Positions 31,845-41,224 of a stretch of DNA of 64,000 bases are shown piece after piece. The stretch is from the NCBI GenBank assembly GCA_944320775.1, contig CALUIV010000007.1, positions 1 to 64,000 on the forward strand, given 5' to 3'. Each line of letters starts with the position of its first letter. Position 1 is the first letter of the stretch. The notes below the pieces were generated by a model. It was not told the DNA's origin. It saw only the letters and a program-made list of their open reading frames with translations, and did no database searches. The translations under genes and the position numbers were made by a program. This DNA is from an uncultured Paraprevotella sp. (GTDB lineage: Bacteria > Bacteroidota > Bacteroidia > Bacteroidales > Bacteroidaceae).

Positions 31845-33494
31845 TTATTCGTTCATAATGTGTTTACCGTAGTTCCAACCCTTTAACTCATACAAAAGTT
31901 GGTCTTTTTGGATACGTTTCTTAAAATTGTCGTAGTCTCTTTTTTCTTCAGGAGTCCATCCGGCTTCAGCTACTGCTGCCAGTCTGGGTAACATCAGATA
32001 TTCTACCACACTGCCATCTGTCACCCATTCAGTCCAGAAGTTAGCTTGTACTCCCATATATTTGTCTTGTAAATCTGTTGGAACCTGGTACATTGGTTTA
32101 TATTGGTATACAGCTTTGACTGTTTCTGTTCCGCTTCCCTGTGACATAGGCTCATTGGGTCCGGAAGCCTGCTTCCGATTGATATAGTATGGTATTTGAG
32201 GACTGAGGATTGTATTCATACCTCTTTGCGCCGCATCTTTTGCAGCTGCGTCTGCACCTACCCACGCCATGATAGTAATGTCTGTTCCCAAGGGCTGGGT
32301 GTTACCATGCAGCACTTCATTCCAAAAGATTAGTTTTCTTTGTTCTTCGGCTGGTTTTGCCGTAATATAGTCTTTAAGTTGCTTATAAAAGTGGATTTGC
32401 AGATCGCGATAATTGTTTGATCCGATTGCTTTCAATTGTTCTTGGCAAGCTTTGTTTTGTTCCCATTTACTGGTCGGACATTCATCCCCACCCAAATGAA
32501 TATATTCAAAAGGGAATAAGTCTATCAGTTCGTCAATGATATCTTTCGCGAATTGTACAGCTTTAGGGTTGGCAACATTGATTACGTCTGTTGAAACTCC
32601 CTGCCATAACCATACTTCATGTTTATTTTCCGGATCACAGGCTAGAAATTCCGGATATGAAGCAACTGCTGCTTGTGAATGTCCTGGTATATCTATCTCC
32701 GGAATGATTTCTATAAAACGTTCTTTGGCATATTCAACAATCTCCTGGATGTCTTTCTGAGTGTAGAATCCTCCATACCACTGTCCGTCAGGTTGGGTGT
32801 TTCCCCATCCCAGAACCTTACTGTTTCTCCAACCACCTACTTCAGTTAGTTTGGGATATTTTTTGATTTCTATGCGCCAACCTTGATCTTCAGTCAGATG
32901 CCAGTGAAAACGATTCATTTTATATGTTGCCATAATATCTATGACGCGTTTCACTTGATCTTTACCGTAGATGTGTCGTCCTTCGTCCAGCATGAAACCA
33001 CGCCAGCCAAATCTGGGTTCATCTTCAATTTCAATAGCAGGAATGCTCCAGTTGTCAGTCTGTGTGTCTTTCACGCCTGCCATAACATTTCTTGGCATGA
33101 GTTGTTTTAAGGTTTGTAGTGCATAAAAGAACCCAACAGGGCGTGCTGCTTCAATATGGATCTGTTTTTGGTCAATGTTAAGTTTGTAAGCTTCAGTAGC
33201 GAGCGATGTATTTAATTCCAAGATGATATCTGCCTTTTTCCCTGTTCTTACACTTTTTGTCTTTATACCAGTTGCATGATTCAGATCTTCTTGAAACTGA
33301 TTAAAAACAAGTTGGATACTATCACCCCGATAATGATCTACATAGGCTTTTAGATTTTCTGGAAAGGTAAACTCACCAATGCAGGTAGTCATTTTTGCTG
33401 GCATGGGAATCAGTGCCAGTACTTCATTAGCCTGTATGCTCTGGTTGGTGCTCAAGGCACAAAGCAAACATACAGCCATTGTTTTCATCTTCAT
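31845..33494 (-). CDS. GH20 beta-N-acetylhexosaminidase, exported
   Basis: Releases terminal GlcNAc/GalNAc from glycans by substrate-assisted catalysis. The 549-residue protein has an N-terminal signal peptide (about 1-22, hydrophobic core AVCLLCAL), a GH20b-type N-terminal domain (about 25-155) and the GH20 barrel starting RFGWRGFMLDEGRH. The catalytic Asp-Glu pair is D337-E338 in HLGGDE. The Trp-rich substrate pocket is present in the later part. It is a single-gene unit with its own promoter and terminator, not part of a SusCD locus. Target glycans (mucin, N-glycans or peptidoglycan fragments) cannot be told from sequence. Confidence 0.95.
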   Translation of the reverse strand: MKMKTMAVCLLCALSTNQSIQANEVLALIPMPAKMTTCIGEFTFPENLKAYVDHYRGDSIQLVFNQFQEDLNHATGIKTKSVRTGKKADIILELNTSLATEAYKLNIDQKQIHIEAARPVGFFYALQTLKQLMPRNVMAGVKDTQTDNWSIPAIEIEDEPRFGWRGFMLDEGRHIYGKDQVKRVIDIMATYKMNRFHWHLTEDQGWRIEIKKYPKLTEVGGWRNSKVLGWGNTQPDGQWYGGFYTQKDIQEIVEYAKERFIEIIPEIDIPGHSQAAVASYPEFLACDPENKHEVWLWQGVSTDVINVANPKAVQFAKDIIDELIDLFPFEYIHLGGDECPTSKWEQNKACQEQLKAIGSNNYRDLQIHFYKQLKDYITAKPAEEQRKLIFWNEVLHGNTQPLGTDITIMAWVGADAAAKDAAQRGMNTILSPQIPYYINRKQASGPNEPMSQGSGTETVKAVYQYKPMYQVPTDLQDKYMGVQANFWTEWVTDGSVVEYLMLPRLAAVAEAGWTPEEKRDYDNFKKRIQKDQLLYELKGWNYGKHIMNE

Positions 33495-33532
33495 AAAATT
33501 TGTGGGTATAAAGTTATTGTATGTTTAATGGA

Positions 33533-33562
33533 CAAAAATACGAATAAAATATGATAAACAAA
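33533..33562 (-). promoter_or_regulatory. Promoter of the GH20 gene
   Basis: On the minus strand the -7 box TATTTTTG (33540-33533) and a TTTG (33562-33559) are separated by 18 bases, close to the Bacteroidetes consensus. The transcript would start near 33527, leaving a leader of about 33 bases. Confidence 0.7.
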
Positions 33563-33649
33563 ACATGTGTGGGTCGTTATTGTCAAATAAGAATTTTATT
33601 ACGCAAGATTGAAAGGATAAATGAGTTGTAAAAACAGGATTTATAAAGA

Positions 33650-33700
33650 TAGAAAAACTCCAGCTGAAACTATTTTCAAAAATAGTTTCAGCTGGAGTTT
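33650..33700 (-). terminator. Long terminator hairpin after ppk-ppx
   Basis: A 20-bp perfect stem, 33655-33674 with 33681-33700, and a 6-base loop. Read on the minus strand, the stem is followed by TTTTTCT. It lies 51 bases past the ppx stop, so it is the terminator of the ppk-ppx operon. Confidence 0.88.
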
Positions 33701-33751
33701 ACTCAATGCTCATTTGTTTTCTTATCTGGCTTAGATTCTAAAATGAACTGT

Positions 33752-34651
33752 TTATTTTTCATTGTCACTGGCATATAGGCTGTCGATAATACCATCTGCC
33801 AAACCTATTTCCGGGACATAAACATATTGTGCGTGTAGCGTATCAGCCAAAGTCAGGAATATTTTTCCGGCTGGAACAATCACGTCGGCACGGTCGGCTT
33901 TCAGATTGAATGTTTCCATTCGTTCTTCAGGGGTGAGCGGTTCCAGCTGGTCAAAGGTCTTTTTGAGTGATTCGATTGGAATCCGTTTTTTCTCCTTATC
34001 TTTGGTTTCTACAAGTCGGTATAGTTTATTGATGTTACCTCCTGATCCGATAATATTGACTACTGGGTATTCTTTAACAGCTTCGGCCACCTCTTTTTTC
34101 ATCTTGTCCCAAGCCTCGTCTGTGACACCTCCTGTCAGGATACGTACGGTACCGATGTTAAACGATTTGGAATACTTCAGATCACCATTAATTAGCAAAT
34201 TCACTTCCGTACTACCACCGCCCACATCAACATACATATAATTGCCACAGCGGTCTTCCATACATTCTATATGGTTATTGTAAACCATCTGTGCTTCTTC
34301 CTTTCCATCGATGATTTCAATTTCTATACCGGTCGACTTTTTGATTTTTTTGATGATTTCCGGTCCGTTCTTGGCATCGCGCATAGCCGAGGTGGCGCAA
34401 ACCCGATATTTCTCCACACCGTATATTTTCATCAGATGGTTATAGGCTTTCATAAGCCGTCTCATGCGTTCTTCTTTGGCTTCAGTAATTTCCCCCTTAC
34501 CAAAAACATCGAATCCAAGTCGGAGCGGTACACGCAGAAGAATGCTTTTGGCAAACTTAACACTACCGTCTGCTTTCTTGGTTACTTTCTTGATGAGCAG
34601 TCGCACGGCATTGGAGCCGATATCGATTGCAGCGTAATTTTTGCTTTCCAT
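33752..34651 (-). CDS. Ppx/GppA family phosphatase (exopolyphosphatase)
   Basis: Enzymes of this ASKHA-fold family hydrolyse terminal phosphates of polyphosphate or pppGpp. The 299-residue protein has the phosphate-1 loop AIDIGSNAVRLLI (about 8-20), the phosphate-2 region with MYVDVGGGSTEVNL, and an adenosine-type motif IIGSGGNINKLYRL. It is the short two-domain form without the HD-like C-terminal domain of E. coli Ppx. Three bases separate it from ppk, so it is co-transcribed with the polyphosphate kinase, which favours exopolyphosphatase over GppA. Confidence 0.9.
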   Translation of the reverse strand: MESKNYAAIDIGSNAVRLLIKKVTKKADGSVKFAKSILLRVPLRLGFDVFGKGEITEAKEERMRRLMKAYNHLMKIYGVEKYRVCATSAMRDAKNGPEIIKKIKKSTGIEIEIIDGKEEAQMVYNNHIECMEDRCGNYMYVDVGGGSTEVNLLINGDLKYSKSFNIGTVRILTGGVTDEAWDKMKKEVAEAVKEYPVVNIIGSGGNINKLYRLVETKDKEKKRIPIESLKKTFDQLEPLTPEERMETFNLKADRADVIVPAGKIFLTLADTLHAQYVYVPEIGLADGIIDSLYASDNEK

Positions 34652-34654
34652 ATA

Positions 34655-36724
34655 TTATTCAGGTATTTGATTGGTTTCTAAATAATGGTTACGTAAGGCT
34701 TCCTGAGAACGGAATGGAGCAAATTCTTCCGGGTGATATAATTGGTTATTTCCTGTGCCGTCAACGATGCGTCCTTGCATTGTATCTTTCATTCCGTATT
34801 CAACAATCAGTTTCAGCTCTTTTTTAATTTCCGGGTCATATACCGGGGTGATGACTTCTACACGGTTGTCCAGGTTTCTGGGCATCCAGTCGGCTGAACC
34901 GAAAAATACTTTTTCTTCACCGCCTGCAGCAAAGATAAAGATACGGGCGTGCTCCAGATAACGGTCAATAATTCCATGGATGTGCATGTTGCCACAAAGT
35001 TCTTCACCTGTTGGAATCAGTGAACAGTTACCTCTTACAAGTAAGTCTACCGGAACGCCGTGTTCGGCTGCCTCATAGAGTTTTTTTACGATGGTTTCGT
35101 CCGTAATATGATTTATTTTTACTTTGATGTAGGCTGGTTTCCCTGCTTCCTTGTTTCGGATTTCTTCATTAATCAGCCGTACAAACCGGTTTTTCATTTC
35201 ATTCGGTGAAACCAGTAGTTCTTTGAAATGTACCATAGAGTAGGGGCGTTCGATGAAATTGAACACATTAGCCACATCTTTGACGATAGGTTGTGATGCG
35301 GTCATCAGCATAAAGTCTGTATAGGCACGTGCGTTACCTTCATGGAAGTTTCCAGAACTGATGCAGACAATCGAAGGACCGGTTTTCATGTCAATATGTG
35401 TGATTTTAGAATGTACTTTCAGGCCTTCTACTCCGAAAATTACGTGAACGCCGGCATCTTGCATTTGTTTTGACCATCCGATATTCGATGCTTCATCGAA
35501 TCGGGCCAGAAGTTCGATTACAACAGTCACTTTCTTACCGTTACGGGCTGCTCCGATCAGGGCTTTCACCACTTTTGAATCTTTGGCCAGTCGATATAGA
35601 GTGGTTTTGATACTTTTCACTTCTTTACTGAGTGCCGCTTCCTGCAGTACGCGCAGATAAGAATCAAAACTGTGGTAAGGCACGTGGATGAAACGGTCTT
35701 TCTGCCGGATGGTTTTCAGAATACTGATATTGGGTTGGTTCAGTTCGTTTTTGATGATTGGTGTCCAGGTCGGATACTTCAGGTCTTTTCGTCCACAATC
35801 AGGAAATTTCATCAGATCCTTGTGATTGTGATATCTACCTCCGGCCAGAACCGTATCTAGTTTATCCAGGTTCAGCAAGTCTTTGATATGTTTCAATAAT
35901 CCTTTTGGCATAGCCGAGTCATATACAATACGGAGCGGTGCTCCCCGTTTACGGCTTTTTACGCCTTTTGAAATCTTTTGTAGCATACCGTTGCGCAAAT
36001 CGTTGTCGATTTCCATTTCCGCATCTCGGGTAAACTTGAATGAATAGGCTTCAAAATCAGTATACCCTAGTCCGTTGAATATGATAGGCAGGCAGCATCG
36101 GATGGCATCATCGAGATACATTAGATAACTAGCTCCGTCTTTATCATTCAATCGGACGAAACGTCCACAGATGTTGACAGGTAACTCCAAAAAGGCGTAT
36201 TCCGTCTTCTTTTGTCCGTCTTTTTCCTGATTCATTTTTACGGCCAGATAGATATTTTCATCATTTTCGATATCAAACTGTTTGATAGCCGAGAACCAGA
36301 TCGGCATGACATGACCGCTCAGAGTTGTACGATAGAAGTTTTGTACGAACTCCAGTTGTTCCTCGTCGATTTCTTCATTGTTTACGAGGTAAATGTGTTC
36401 TTTTTTCAGTTGTTCGGTAATGTCACGTATCGTTTGCTCAAATTCTTTGGAATATTGGGCATTGAGTTTATTGATTCCTTTCAGAATGGCGAGTGCTTCT
36501 TCACGGTCTGCACGTGCAGCTTTTTCCTCACATTCTGCAATGCGGCTTTGTGAAGCCACGCGAACACGGAAGAACTCGTCCAGATTATTTGAATAAATAC
36601 CTAAAAAGCTGAGACGTTCCAGTAAAGGGACATTTTCCTTGGCTGCCTCTTGTAAAATTCGTCGGTTAAAATACATCCAACTGATATCTCTGGGCAGATA
36701 ATTTTTTTTATTGCAACTTTTCAT
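34655..36724 (-). CDS. ppk: Polyphosphate kinase 1
   Basis: PPK1 reversibly makes polyphosphate from ATP through a phosphohistidine. The frame is open from 36829, but the first 35 residues there are low-complexity and lysine-rich; the methionine at 36724 (MKSCNKKNYLPRDISWMYFN) matches the normal PPK1 start and gives 689 residues. The autophosphorylated histidine lies in GLKVHSKITHI and the second catalytic histidine in YLEHARIFIF. The N-terminal, head and two PLD-like C-terminal domains are all present. It pairs with ppx downstream. Confidence 0.95.
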   Translation of the reverse strand: MKSCNKKNYLPRDISWMYFNRRILQEAAKENVPLLERLSFLGIYSNNLDEFFRVRVASQSRIAECEEKAARADREEALAILKGINKLNAQYSKEFEQTIRDITEQLKKEHIYLVNNEEIDEEQLEFVQNFYRTTLSGHVMPIWFSAIKQFDIENDENIYLAVKMNQEKDGQKKTEYAFLELPVNICGRFVRLNDKDGASYLMYLDDAIRCCLPIIFNGLGYTDFEAYSFKFTRDAEMEIDNDLRNGMLQKISKGVKSRKRGAPLRIVYDSAMPKGLLKHIKDLLNLDKLDTVLAGGRYHNHKDLMKFPDCGRKDLKYPTWTPIIKNELNQPNISILKTIRQKDRFIHVPYHSFDSYLRVLQEAALSKEVKSIKTTLYRLAKDSKVVKALIGAARNGKKVTVVIELLARFDEASNIGWSKQMQDAGVHVIFGVEGLKVHSKITHIDMKTGPSIVCISSGNFHEGNARAYTDFMLMTASQPIVKDVANVFNFIERPYSMVHFKELLVSPNEMKNRFVRLINEEIRNKEAGKPAYIKVKINHITDETIVKKLYEAAEHGVPVDLLVRGNCSLIPTGEELCGNMHIHGIIDRYLEHARIFIFAAGGEEKVFFGSADWMPRNLDNRVEVITPVYDPEIKKELKLIVEYGMKDTMQGRIVDGTGNNQLYHPEEFAPFRSQEALRNHYLETNQIPE

Positions 36725-36954
36725 AGATGCTTGAGATTTTGATATCTTGTTTTTATTTTTAAAAAATCGCCTTTTAAAGTTATATATTTTTTCTGAAAGA
36801 GATGATTGGGCAAAGAAGATATTTTTCAATCTGGTCTCTTTTCGGTATAAGACGGTTGTTTAGTTGTTACAAAAAAGGTACATTAAGATTGTGATTTGAT
36901 GAAAGTAAGTACGAATTGGTCTGACAGGTTTGGCATTGTATAGAATCGTTCGTT

Positions 36955-36989
36955 TTATGGCGTAATTCCCAAAAAATACTGTAATTTTG
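36955..36989 (+). promoter_or_regulatory. Probable promoter of the ABC-F gene
   Basis: The -7 box TAATTTTG (36982-36989) matches TAnnTTTG. The -33 region (TTTATGG near 36955) is only a partial match. The gene starts about 23 bases after the predicted start of transcription. The ppk promoter on the other strand was not clearly recognisable in this 293-base divergent region; a TACCTTTT-like box (minus strand, about 36875) is a weak candidate. Confidence 0.5.
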
Positions 36990-37017
36990 CATTGTAAACA
37001 TATAAAAAGATAAGAAA

Positions 37018-38952
37018 TTGATTTCAATAGAACATTTACAGGTAGAATTCGGGGCGACACCTCTGTTTCAGGATGTGTCCTACGTGATCAATGACAAGGA
37101 TCGGATTGCTTTGGTCGGAAAGAACGGTGCCGGAAAGTCTACCATGCTGAAAATTATAGCTGGTATGCAGGCTCCCACATCGGGTTCGGTTGCCATTCCA
37201 CGCGATACGACAATCGGTTATTTGCCTCAGGTGATGGTGTTGTCTGATGAACGGACGGTTATGGAGGAAGCTGAGTTGGCTTTTGAACATATCAGCGAGA
37301 TGCAGGACCGGATCAACCGGATGAATCAGGAGCTGGCAGATCGGACCGATTATGAGAGTGAATCCTATATGGCTCTGGTGGAGAAGTTCACACATGAAAG
37401 TGAACGTTTTCAGATGATGGGTGGCCTGAATTATCAGGCCGAGATCGAACGGACACTGACCGGTTTGGGATTCCGGAGAGAAGATTTCTCACGTCCTACC
37501 AGTGAGTTTAGTGGAGGATGGCGTATGCGTATAGAGCTGGCTAAATTGTTATTACGCCGTCCTGATGTATTGTTACTTGATGAGCCGACCAATCACCTCG
37601 ATATTGAGAGTATCCAGTGGTTGGAGAATTTCCTGGCTACCCGGGCCAATGCTGTGGTTTTGGTCAGTCACGACCGCGCATTTATAAACAATGTGACCAC
37701 ACGCACGCTGGAGATTTCCTGTGGACGTGTCTATGATTATAAGGTGAAGTACGATGATTATGTCCGTTTGCGTGCCGAGCGCCGTGAACAGCAGTTGCGT
37801 GCTTACGAAAACCAACAGAAAGAGATTGCCGAAATCGAGGACTTTATAGAGCGTTTCCGTTATAAGGCGACCAAGGCCGTCCAGGTGCAGAGTCGCATCA
37901 AGCAGTTGGAGAAAATCGTTCCGATAGAAGTTGATGAAGTGGACAATTCCGCTTTACGCCTCAAATTTCCACCGGCCATGCGCAGTGGCGACTATCCGGT
38001 CATTTGTGAGGATGTGCGTAAGGCTTATGGCAATCACGTAGTTTTTCATGATGTGAATCTCACGATTGAACGGGGCGAAAAAGTGGCTTTTGTCGGTAAA
38101 AATGGTGAGGGTAAGTCTACATTGGTGAAGTGCATCATGGGGGAGATTCCTTTTGAAGGGAATTTGAAGATCGGTCATAACGTCCAGATTGGTTATTTTG
38201 CCCAAAACCAGGCACAACTGCTCGATGGTGAACTGACTGTGTTTGATACGATCGACCGTGTTGCAAAGGGAGATATTCGTCTGAAAATCCGTGATATCCT
38301 GGGTGCTTTCATGTTTGGCGGCGAGGCTTCTGAGAAAAAAGTAAAAGTGCTTTCCGGTGGAGAGCGTAGCCGTCTGGCCATGATCAAACTGTTGCTCGAA
38401 CCTGTCAATCTGCTTATTCTCGACGAGCCGACCAACCATCTCGATATGCGTTCTAAGGATGTTCTTAAGGAGGCAATACGGGATTTTGACGGAACAGTGA
38501 TTGTGGTCAGCCACGACCGTGAGTTCCTCGATGGACTGGTCAGCAAAGTCTATGAGTTTGGTGGCGGACTGGTCAAGGAGCATTTGGGTGGAATTTATGA
38601 TTTTCTGCAGAAAAAGAATATTGAATCACTTCAGGAATTGCAACGTGATCCGGTCCAGAAAACTTCTGTTGCTGTTCCGGAAAAGGAGATGAGTTCCAGC
38701 CGTTTGTCTTATGAACAGCAAAAAGAACAACAGAAAAAAATCCGGAAACTGGAAAAGTCTGTAGCCGAGTGTGAACAACGGATTAACCGGTTGGAAGAAC
38801 AGATTGCCGAACTTGAAAGCCGGATGGCAACTCCGGAGGGTGCTGCTGATGCTGCAATTTATGAACAGCATGGTGCATTGAAAAAAGAATTGGATCAGGT
38901 TGTGGACCAGTGGGAATGTGTTTCGATGGAACTCGAGGAAGCCAAAGGATAA
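37018..38952 (+). CDS. ABC-F family ATPase (ribosome-associated)
   Basis: ABC-F proteins are cytosolic twin-ATPase factors that bind the ribosomal E site and relieve stalling or antibiotic block. The 644-residue protein has no membrane segment. The first ABC domain has Walker A GKNGAGKST (about 35-43) and signature SGGWRMR; the second has GKNGEGKST and SGGERSR, both with DEPTNHLD Walker B. The linker between them (about 235-300) is charged and helical, and a C-terminal coiled coil spans about 565-640. The start is TTG at 37018 (MISIEHLQVEFG), the family position. It resembles Uup/YheS-type housekeeping members more than resistance proteins, but this cannot be settled by eye. Confidence 0.93.
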   Translation: MISIEHLQVEFGATPLFQDVSYVINDKDRIALVGKNGAGKSTMLKIIAGMQAPTSGSVAIPRDTTIGYLPQVMVLSDERTVMEEAELAFEHISEMQDRINRMNQELADRTDYESESYMALVEKFTHESERFQMMGGLNYQAEIERTLTGLGFRREDFSRPTSEFSGGWRMRIELAKLLLRRPDVLLLDEPTNHLDIESIQWLENFLATRANAVVLVSHDRAFINNVTTRTLEISCGRVYDYKVKYDDYVRLRAERREQQLRAYENQQKEIAEIEDFIERFRYKATKAVQVQSRIKQLEKIVPIEVDEVDNSALRLKFPPAMRSGDYPVICEDVRKAYGNHVVFHDVNLTIERGEKVAFVGKNGEGKSTLVKCIMGEIPFEGNLKIGHNVQIGYFAQNQAQLLDGELTVFDTIDRVAKGDIRLKIRDILGAFMFGGEASEKKVKVLSGGERSRLAMIKLLLEPVNLLILDEPTNHLDMRSKDVLKEAIRDFDGTVIVVSHDREFLDGLVSKVYEFGGGLVKEHLGGIYDFLQKKNIESLQELQRDPVQKTSVAVPEKEMSSSRLSYEQQKEQQKKIRKLEKSVAECEQRINRLEEQIAELESRMATPEGAADAAIYEQHGALKKELDQVVDQWECVSMELEEAKG

Positions 38953-38998
38953 GGACATAATCGTTTGTGGAATAAAATAGTCTTAAAAACAAAATAAT

Positions 38999-41035
38999 AT
39001 GATGGGAAACAAAAAATTTTGGTTGCCGGTTATGGCATTCACGATGTTGGCCGCTTCCTGCCAGACTGGAGGCGACAAGTTGAAATCTGGCATTCAGGTC
39101 GAAAATATGGATACGACTGTTGCTCCGGGCGCTGATTTCTATCGGTATGCTTGTGGCACGTGGATTAAGAATCATCCGTTGACGGCCGAATACGCCCGAT
39201 ACGGTACATTTGATGCTTTGATAGAGAATAATCAGAAACAGTTGCGCGAGCTGATCGAGGAAATTGCTTCAGGGCAACATCAGCAGGGAACATTGCAGCA
39301 GAAGATCGCTTCCATGTTCAATTGTGTTATGGACAGTACGCGTCAGAATGAATTGGGAATGACTCCGATAGCCGGACAACTTAAAGAAATTTATGCTGCG
39401 CCCGATAAAAAGGCTTTGTTCGATATTGTTGCCCGTAACTATACGGCAGGTGTGCCGACGCTCTTCGGATTTTATATTGGAGCAGATGTGAAAAACAGCA
39501 GCATGAACCTGCTTGAAATTTATCAGAGTGGTCTGACGCTGGGTGAAAAAGAATATTATTTGGAGAACGATGAGGCTACGGTGAAAGTCCGCGATGCCTT
39601 TAAGACTTATCTGCATGATTTGTTCATTCTTTGCGGACAGCCGGAGGCCGAGGCCGCACGCAAGGCTGCTGATGTGTTGCGCATAGAGACCCGTATGGCA
39701 GGTCCGTCTTATTCAGCAACACAACGCCGTGATCCGGAGGCCAATTATCACAAGATGTCTTATGATTCGCTGGTCTGCAGTTTCCCGGGTATTGACTGGA
39801 ACCGTTTCTTTGAACTTACTGGCGTCAGTGGTTTGCAGGAACTGAGTGTCGGACAGCCGGAACCGGTGGCTGAAGCTGGTCGTATCTGGCAGGAAGAATC
39901 TCTCGAAGCTCTGAAAAACTATACGGCCTGGACTTTGATGGATGCTGCAGCCAATTGTTTGTCGGACGAGTTCCGTGCCTGCAGTTTTGCTTTTTACGGT
40001 AAGGCCATGTCCGGACGTGAGGAAGAACGTCCGCGTTGGAAACGTGCTGTTTCTGCTGTTAACGGAGCTTTGGGCGAGGCTGTCGGTCAGATGTATGTCG
40101 AGAAGTATTTTCCGGCTGCAGCCAAGGAACGCATGGTGACTTTGGTCCGCAATCTGCAGACAGCTTTGGGCGAACGGATTCAGCAGCAGGATTGGATGAG
40201 CGATGAGACCAAGAAACGTGCATTGGAAAAACTGGAGACCTTCCATGTCAAGGTGGGTTATCCCGATAAATGGCGCGATTATACGGCACTGGAGATTGGC
40301 GATGATTATTGGCAGAATTCTATGAATTGCAGCCGTTTCGGACTGAAGAATATGATTGACGAGAAATTGGGTAAACCGGTGGATCGGGACGAATGGTTCA
40401 TGACTCCTCAGACGGTGAATGCTTATTATAACCCGACGACCAATGAAATCTGTTTCCCGGCCGGAATCCTGCAATATCCGTTCTTCGATATGGAAAGCGA
40501 CGATGCGTTCAATTACGGAGCCATCGGTGTGGTCATCGGGCATGAGATGACGCACGGATTCGATGACAGCGGACGTCAGTTCGACAAGGATGGCAATCTT
40601 TGTGACTGGTGGGCCGAGGGCGATGCCGAACGTTTCGACGCACGGGCCAAAGTGATGGAGGATTATTTCAATGCCATTGAAGTATTGCCCGGTCTGAAAG
40701 CCAATGGTAAGCTGACCTTAGGCGAGAATTTGGCCGATCATGGTGGGCTGATGGTGGCTTATCAGGCATTCAAGAATGCGACAGCCGGTCAACCTTTGGC
40801 CGACAAGGATGGTTTCACGTCCGAACAGCGTTTCTTCCTGGCTTATGCAAACCTGTGGGCCGGAAATATCCGTGATGAGGAAATCCGCAACCTGACGAAG
40901 AGCGATCCGCATTCGCTTGGCAGATGGCGGGTCAATGGTGCTTTGCCGCATATCGATGCCTGGTATGAGGCCTTTGGCATTACGGAGCAAGATCCGATGT
41001 TCCTACCGAAAGCAGAACGGGCCCGGATCTGGTAA
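38999..41035 (+). CDS. M13 family metallopeptidase lipoprotein (PepO-like)
   Basis: A neprilysin-type zinc endopeptidase, probably acting on peptides in the periplasm or at the cell surface. The 678-residue protein has a lipobox (MLAASC, Cys about 21), the M13 N-terminal domain (FYRYACGTWIKNHP) and the catalytic domain with HEMTH at 515-519 and ENLADHGG carrying the third zinc ligand. Length is typical of the family. It is followed by a strong terminator. Porphyromonas PepO is a known relative. Confidence 0.95.
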   Translation: MMGNKKFWLPVMAFTMLAASCQTGGDKLKSGIQVENMDTTVAPGADFYRYACGTWIKNHPLTAEYARYGTFDALIENNQKQLRELIEEIASGQHQQGTLQQKIASMFNCVMDSTRQNELGMTPIAGQLKEIYAAPDKKALFDIVARNYTAGVPTLFGFYIGADVKNSSMNLLEIYQSGLTLGEKEYYLENDEATVKVRDAFKTYLHDLFILCGQPEAEAARKAADVLRIETRMAGPSYSATQRRDPEANYHKMSYDSLVCSFPGIDWNRFFELTGVSGLQELSVGQPEPVAEAGRIWQEESLEALKNYTAWTLMDAAANCLSDEFRACSFAFYGKAMSGREEERPRWKRAVSAVNGALGEAVGQMYVEKYFPAAAKERMVTLVRNLQTALGERIQQQDWMSDETKKRALEKLETFHVKVGYPDKWRDYTALEIGDDYWQNSMNCSRFGLKNMIDEKLGKPVDRDEWFMTPQTVNAYYNPTTNEICFPAGILQYPFFDMESDDAFNYGAIGVVIGHEMTHGFDDSGRQFDKDGNLCDWWAEGDAERFDARAKVMEDYFNAIEVLPGLKANGKLTLGENLADHGGLMVAYQAFKNATAGQPLADKDGFTSEQRFFLAYANLWAGNIRDEEIRNLTKSDPHSLGRWRVNGALPHIDAWYEAFGITEQDPMFLPKAERARIW

Positions 41036-41054
41036 TCGGTAAACGAAAGTATAG

Positions 41055-41106
41055 GAAAAGTCCTGTCATACTTTTTGAAGTGGAAGTGTGACAGGACTTT
41101 TTATTT
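41055..41106 (+). terminator. Intrinsic terminator after the M13 gene
   Basis: A 13-bp stem AAAAGTCCTGTCA (41055-41067) / TGACAGGACTTTT (41088-41100) with inner pairing of TACTT and AAGTG, followed by TTTATTTG. Confidence 0.88.
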
Positions 41107-41131
41107 GTTTGTTTTTTAAGGTTTTAGCAGA

Positions 41132-41206
41132 TGCCCAACTCATCATTCTGAGTTGCCCGACTGATTCTGACGAGTTGCCCAACTCCGGATTGCGAGATGG
41201 GCAACT
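41132..41206 (+). repeat. Three 22-bp tandem repeats plus inverted copy
   Basis: Three imperfect head-to-tail units occupy 41132-41153, 41154-41175 and 41176-41197, each beginning TGCCC[AG]ACT and ending GAG[TA]. An inverted TGGGCAACT copy follows at 41198-41206, so the third unit can fold on it. The array is in the spacer between two convergent genes, after the M13 terminator, and ends 19 bases before the stop of the next gene. It has no open coding function that can be seen. Confidence 0.75.
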
Positions 41207-41224
41207 GTATAAAACAGGTTTGTT

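Noticed and set aside
33655-33700. 20-bp perfect palindrome considered as an operator or mobile-element end
   Set aside because: On the minus strand it has a T-run tail and lies just after ppx, so a terminator explains it.
39713-40555. 280-codon minus-strand frame opposite the M13 peptidase
   Set aside because: The plus-strand gene has clear zinc and catalytic motifs; the antisense product has none.
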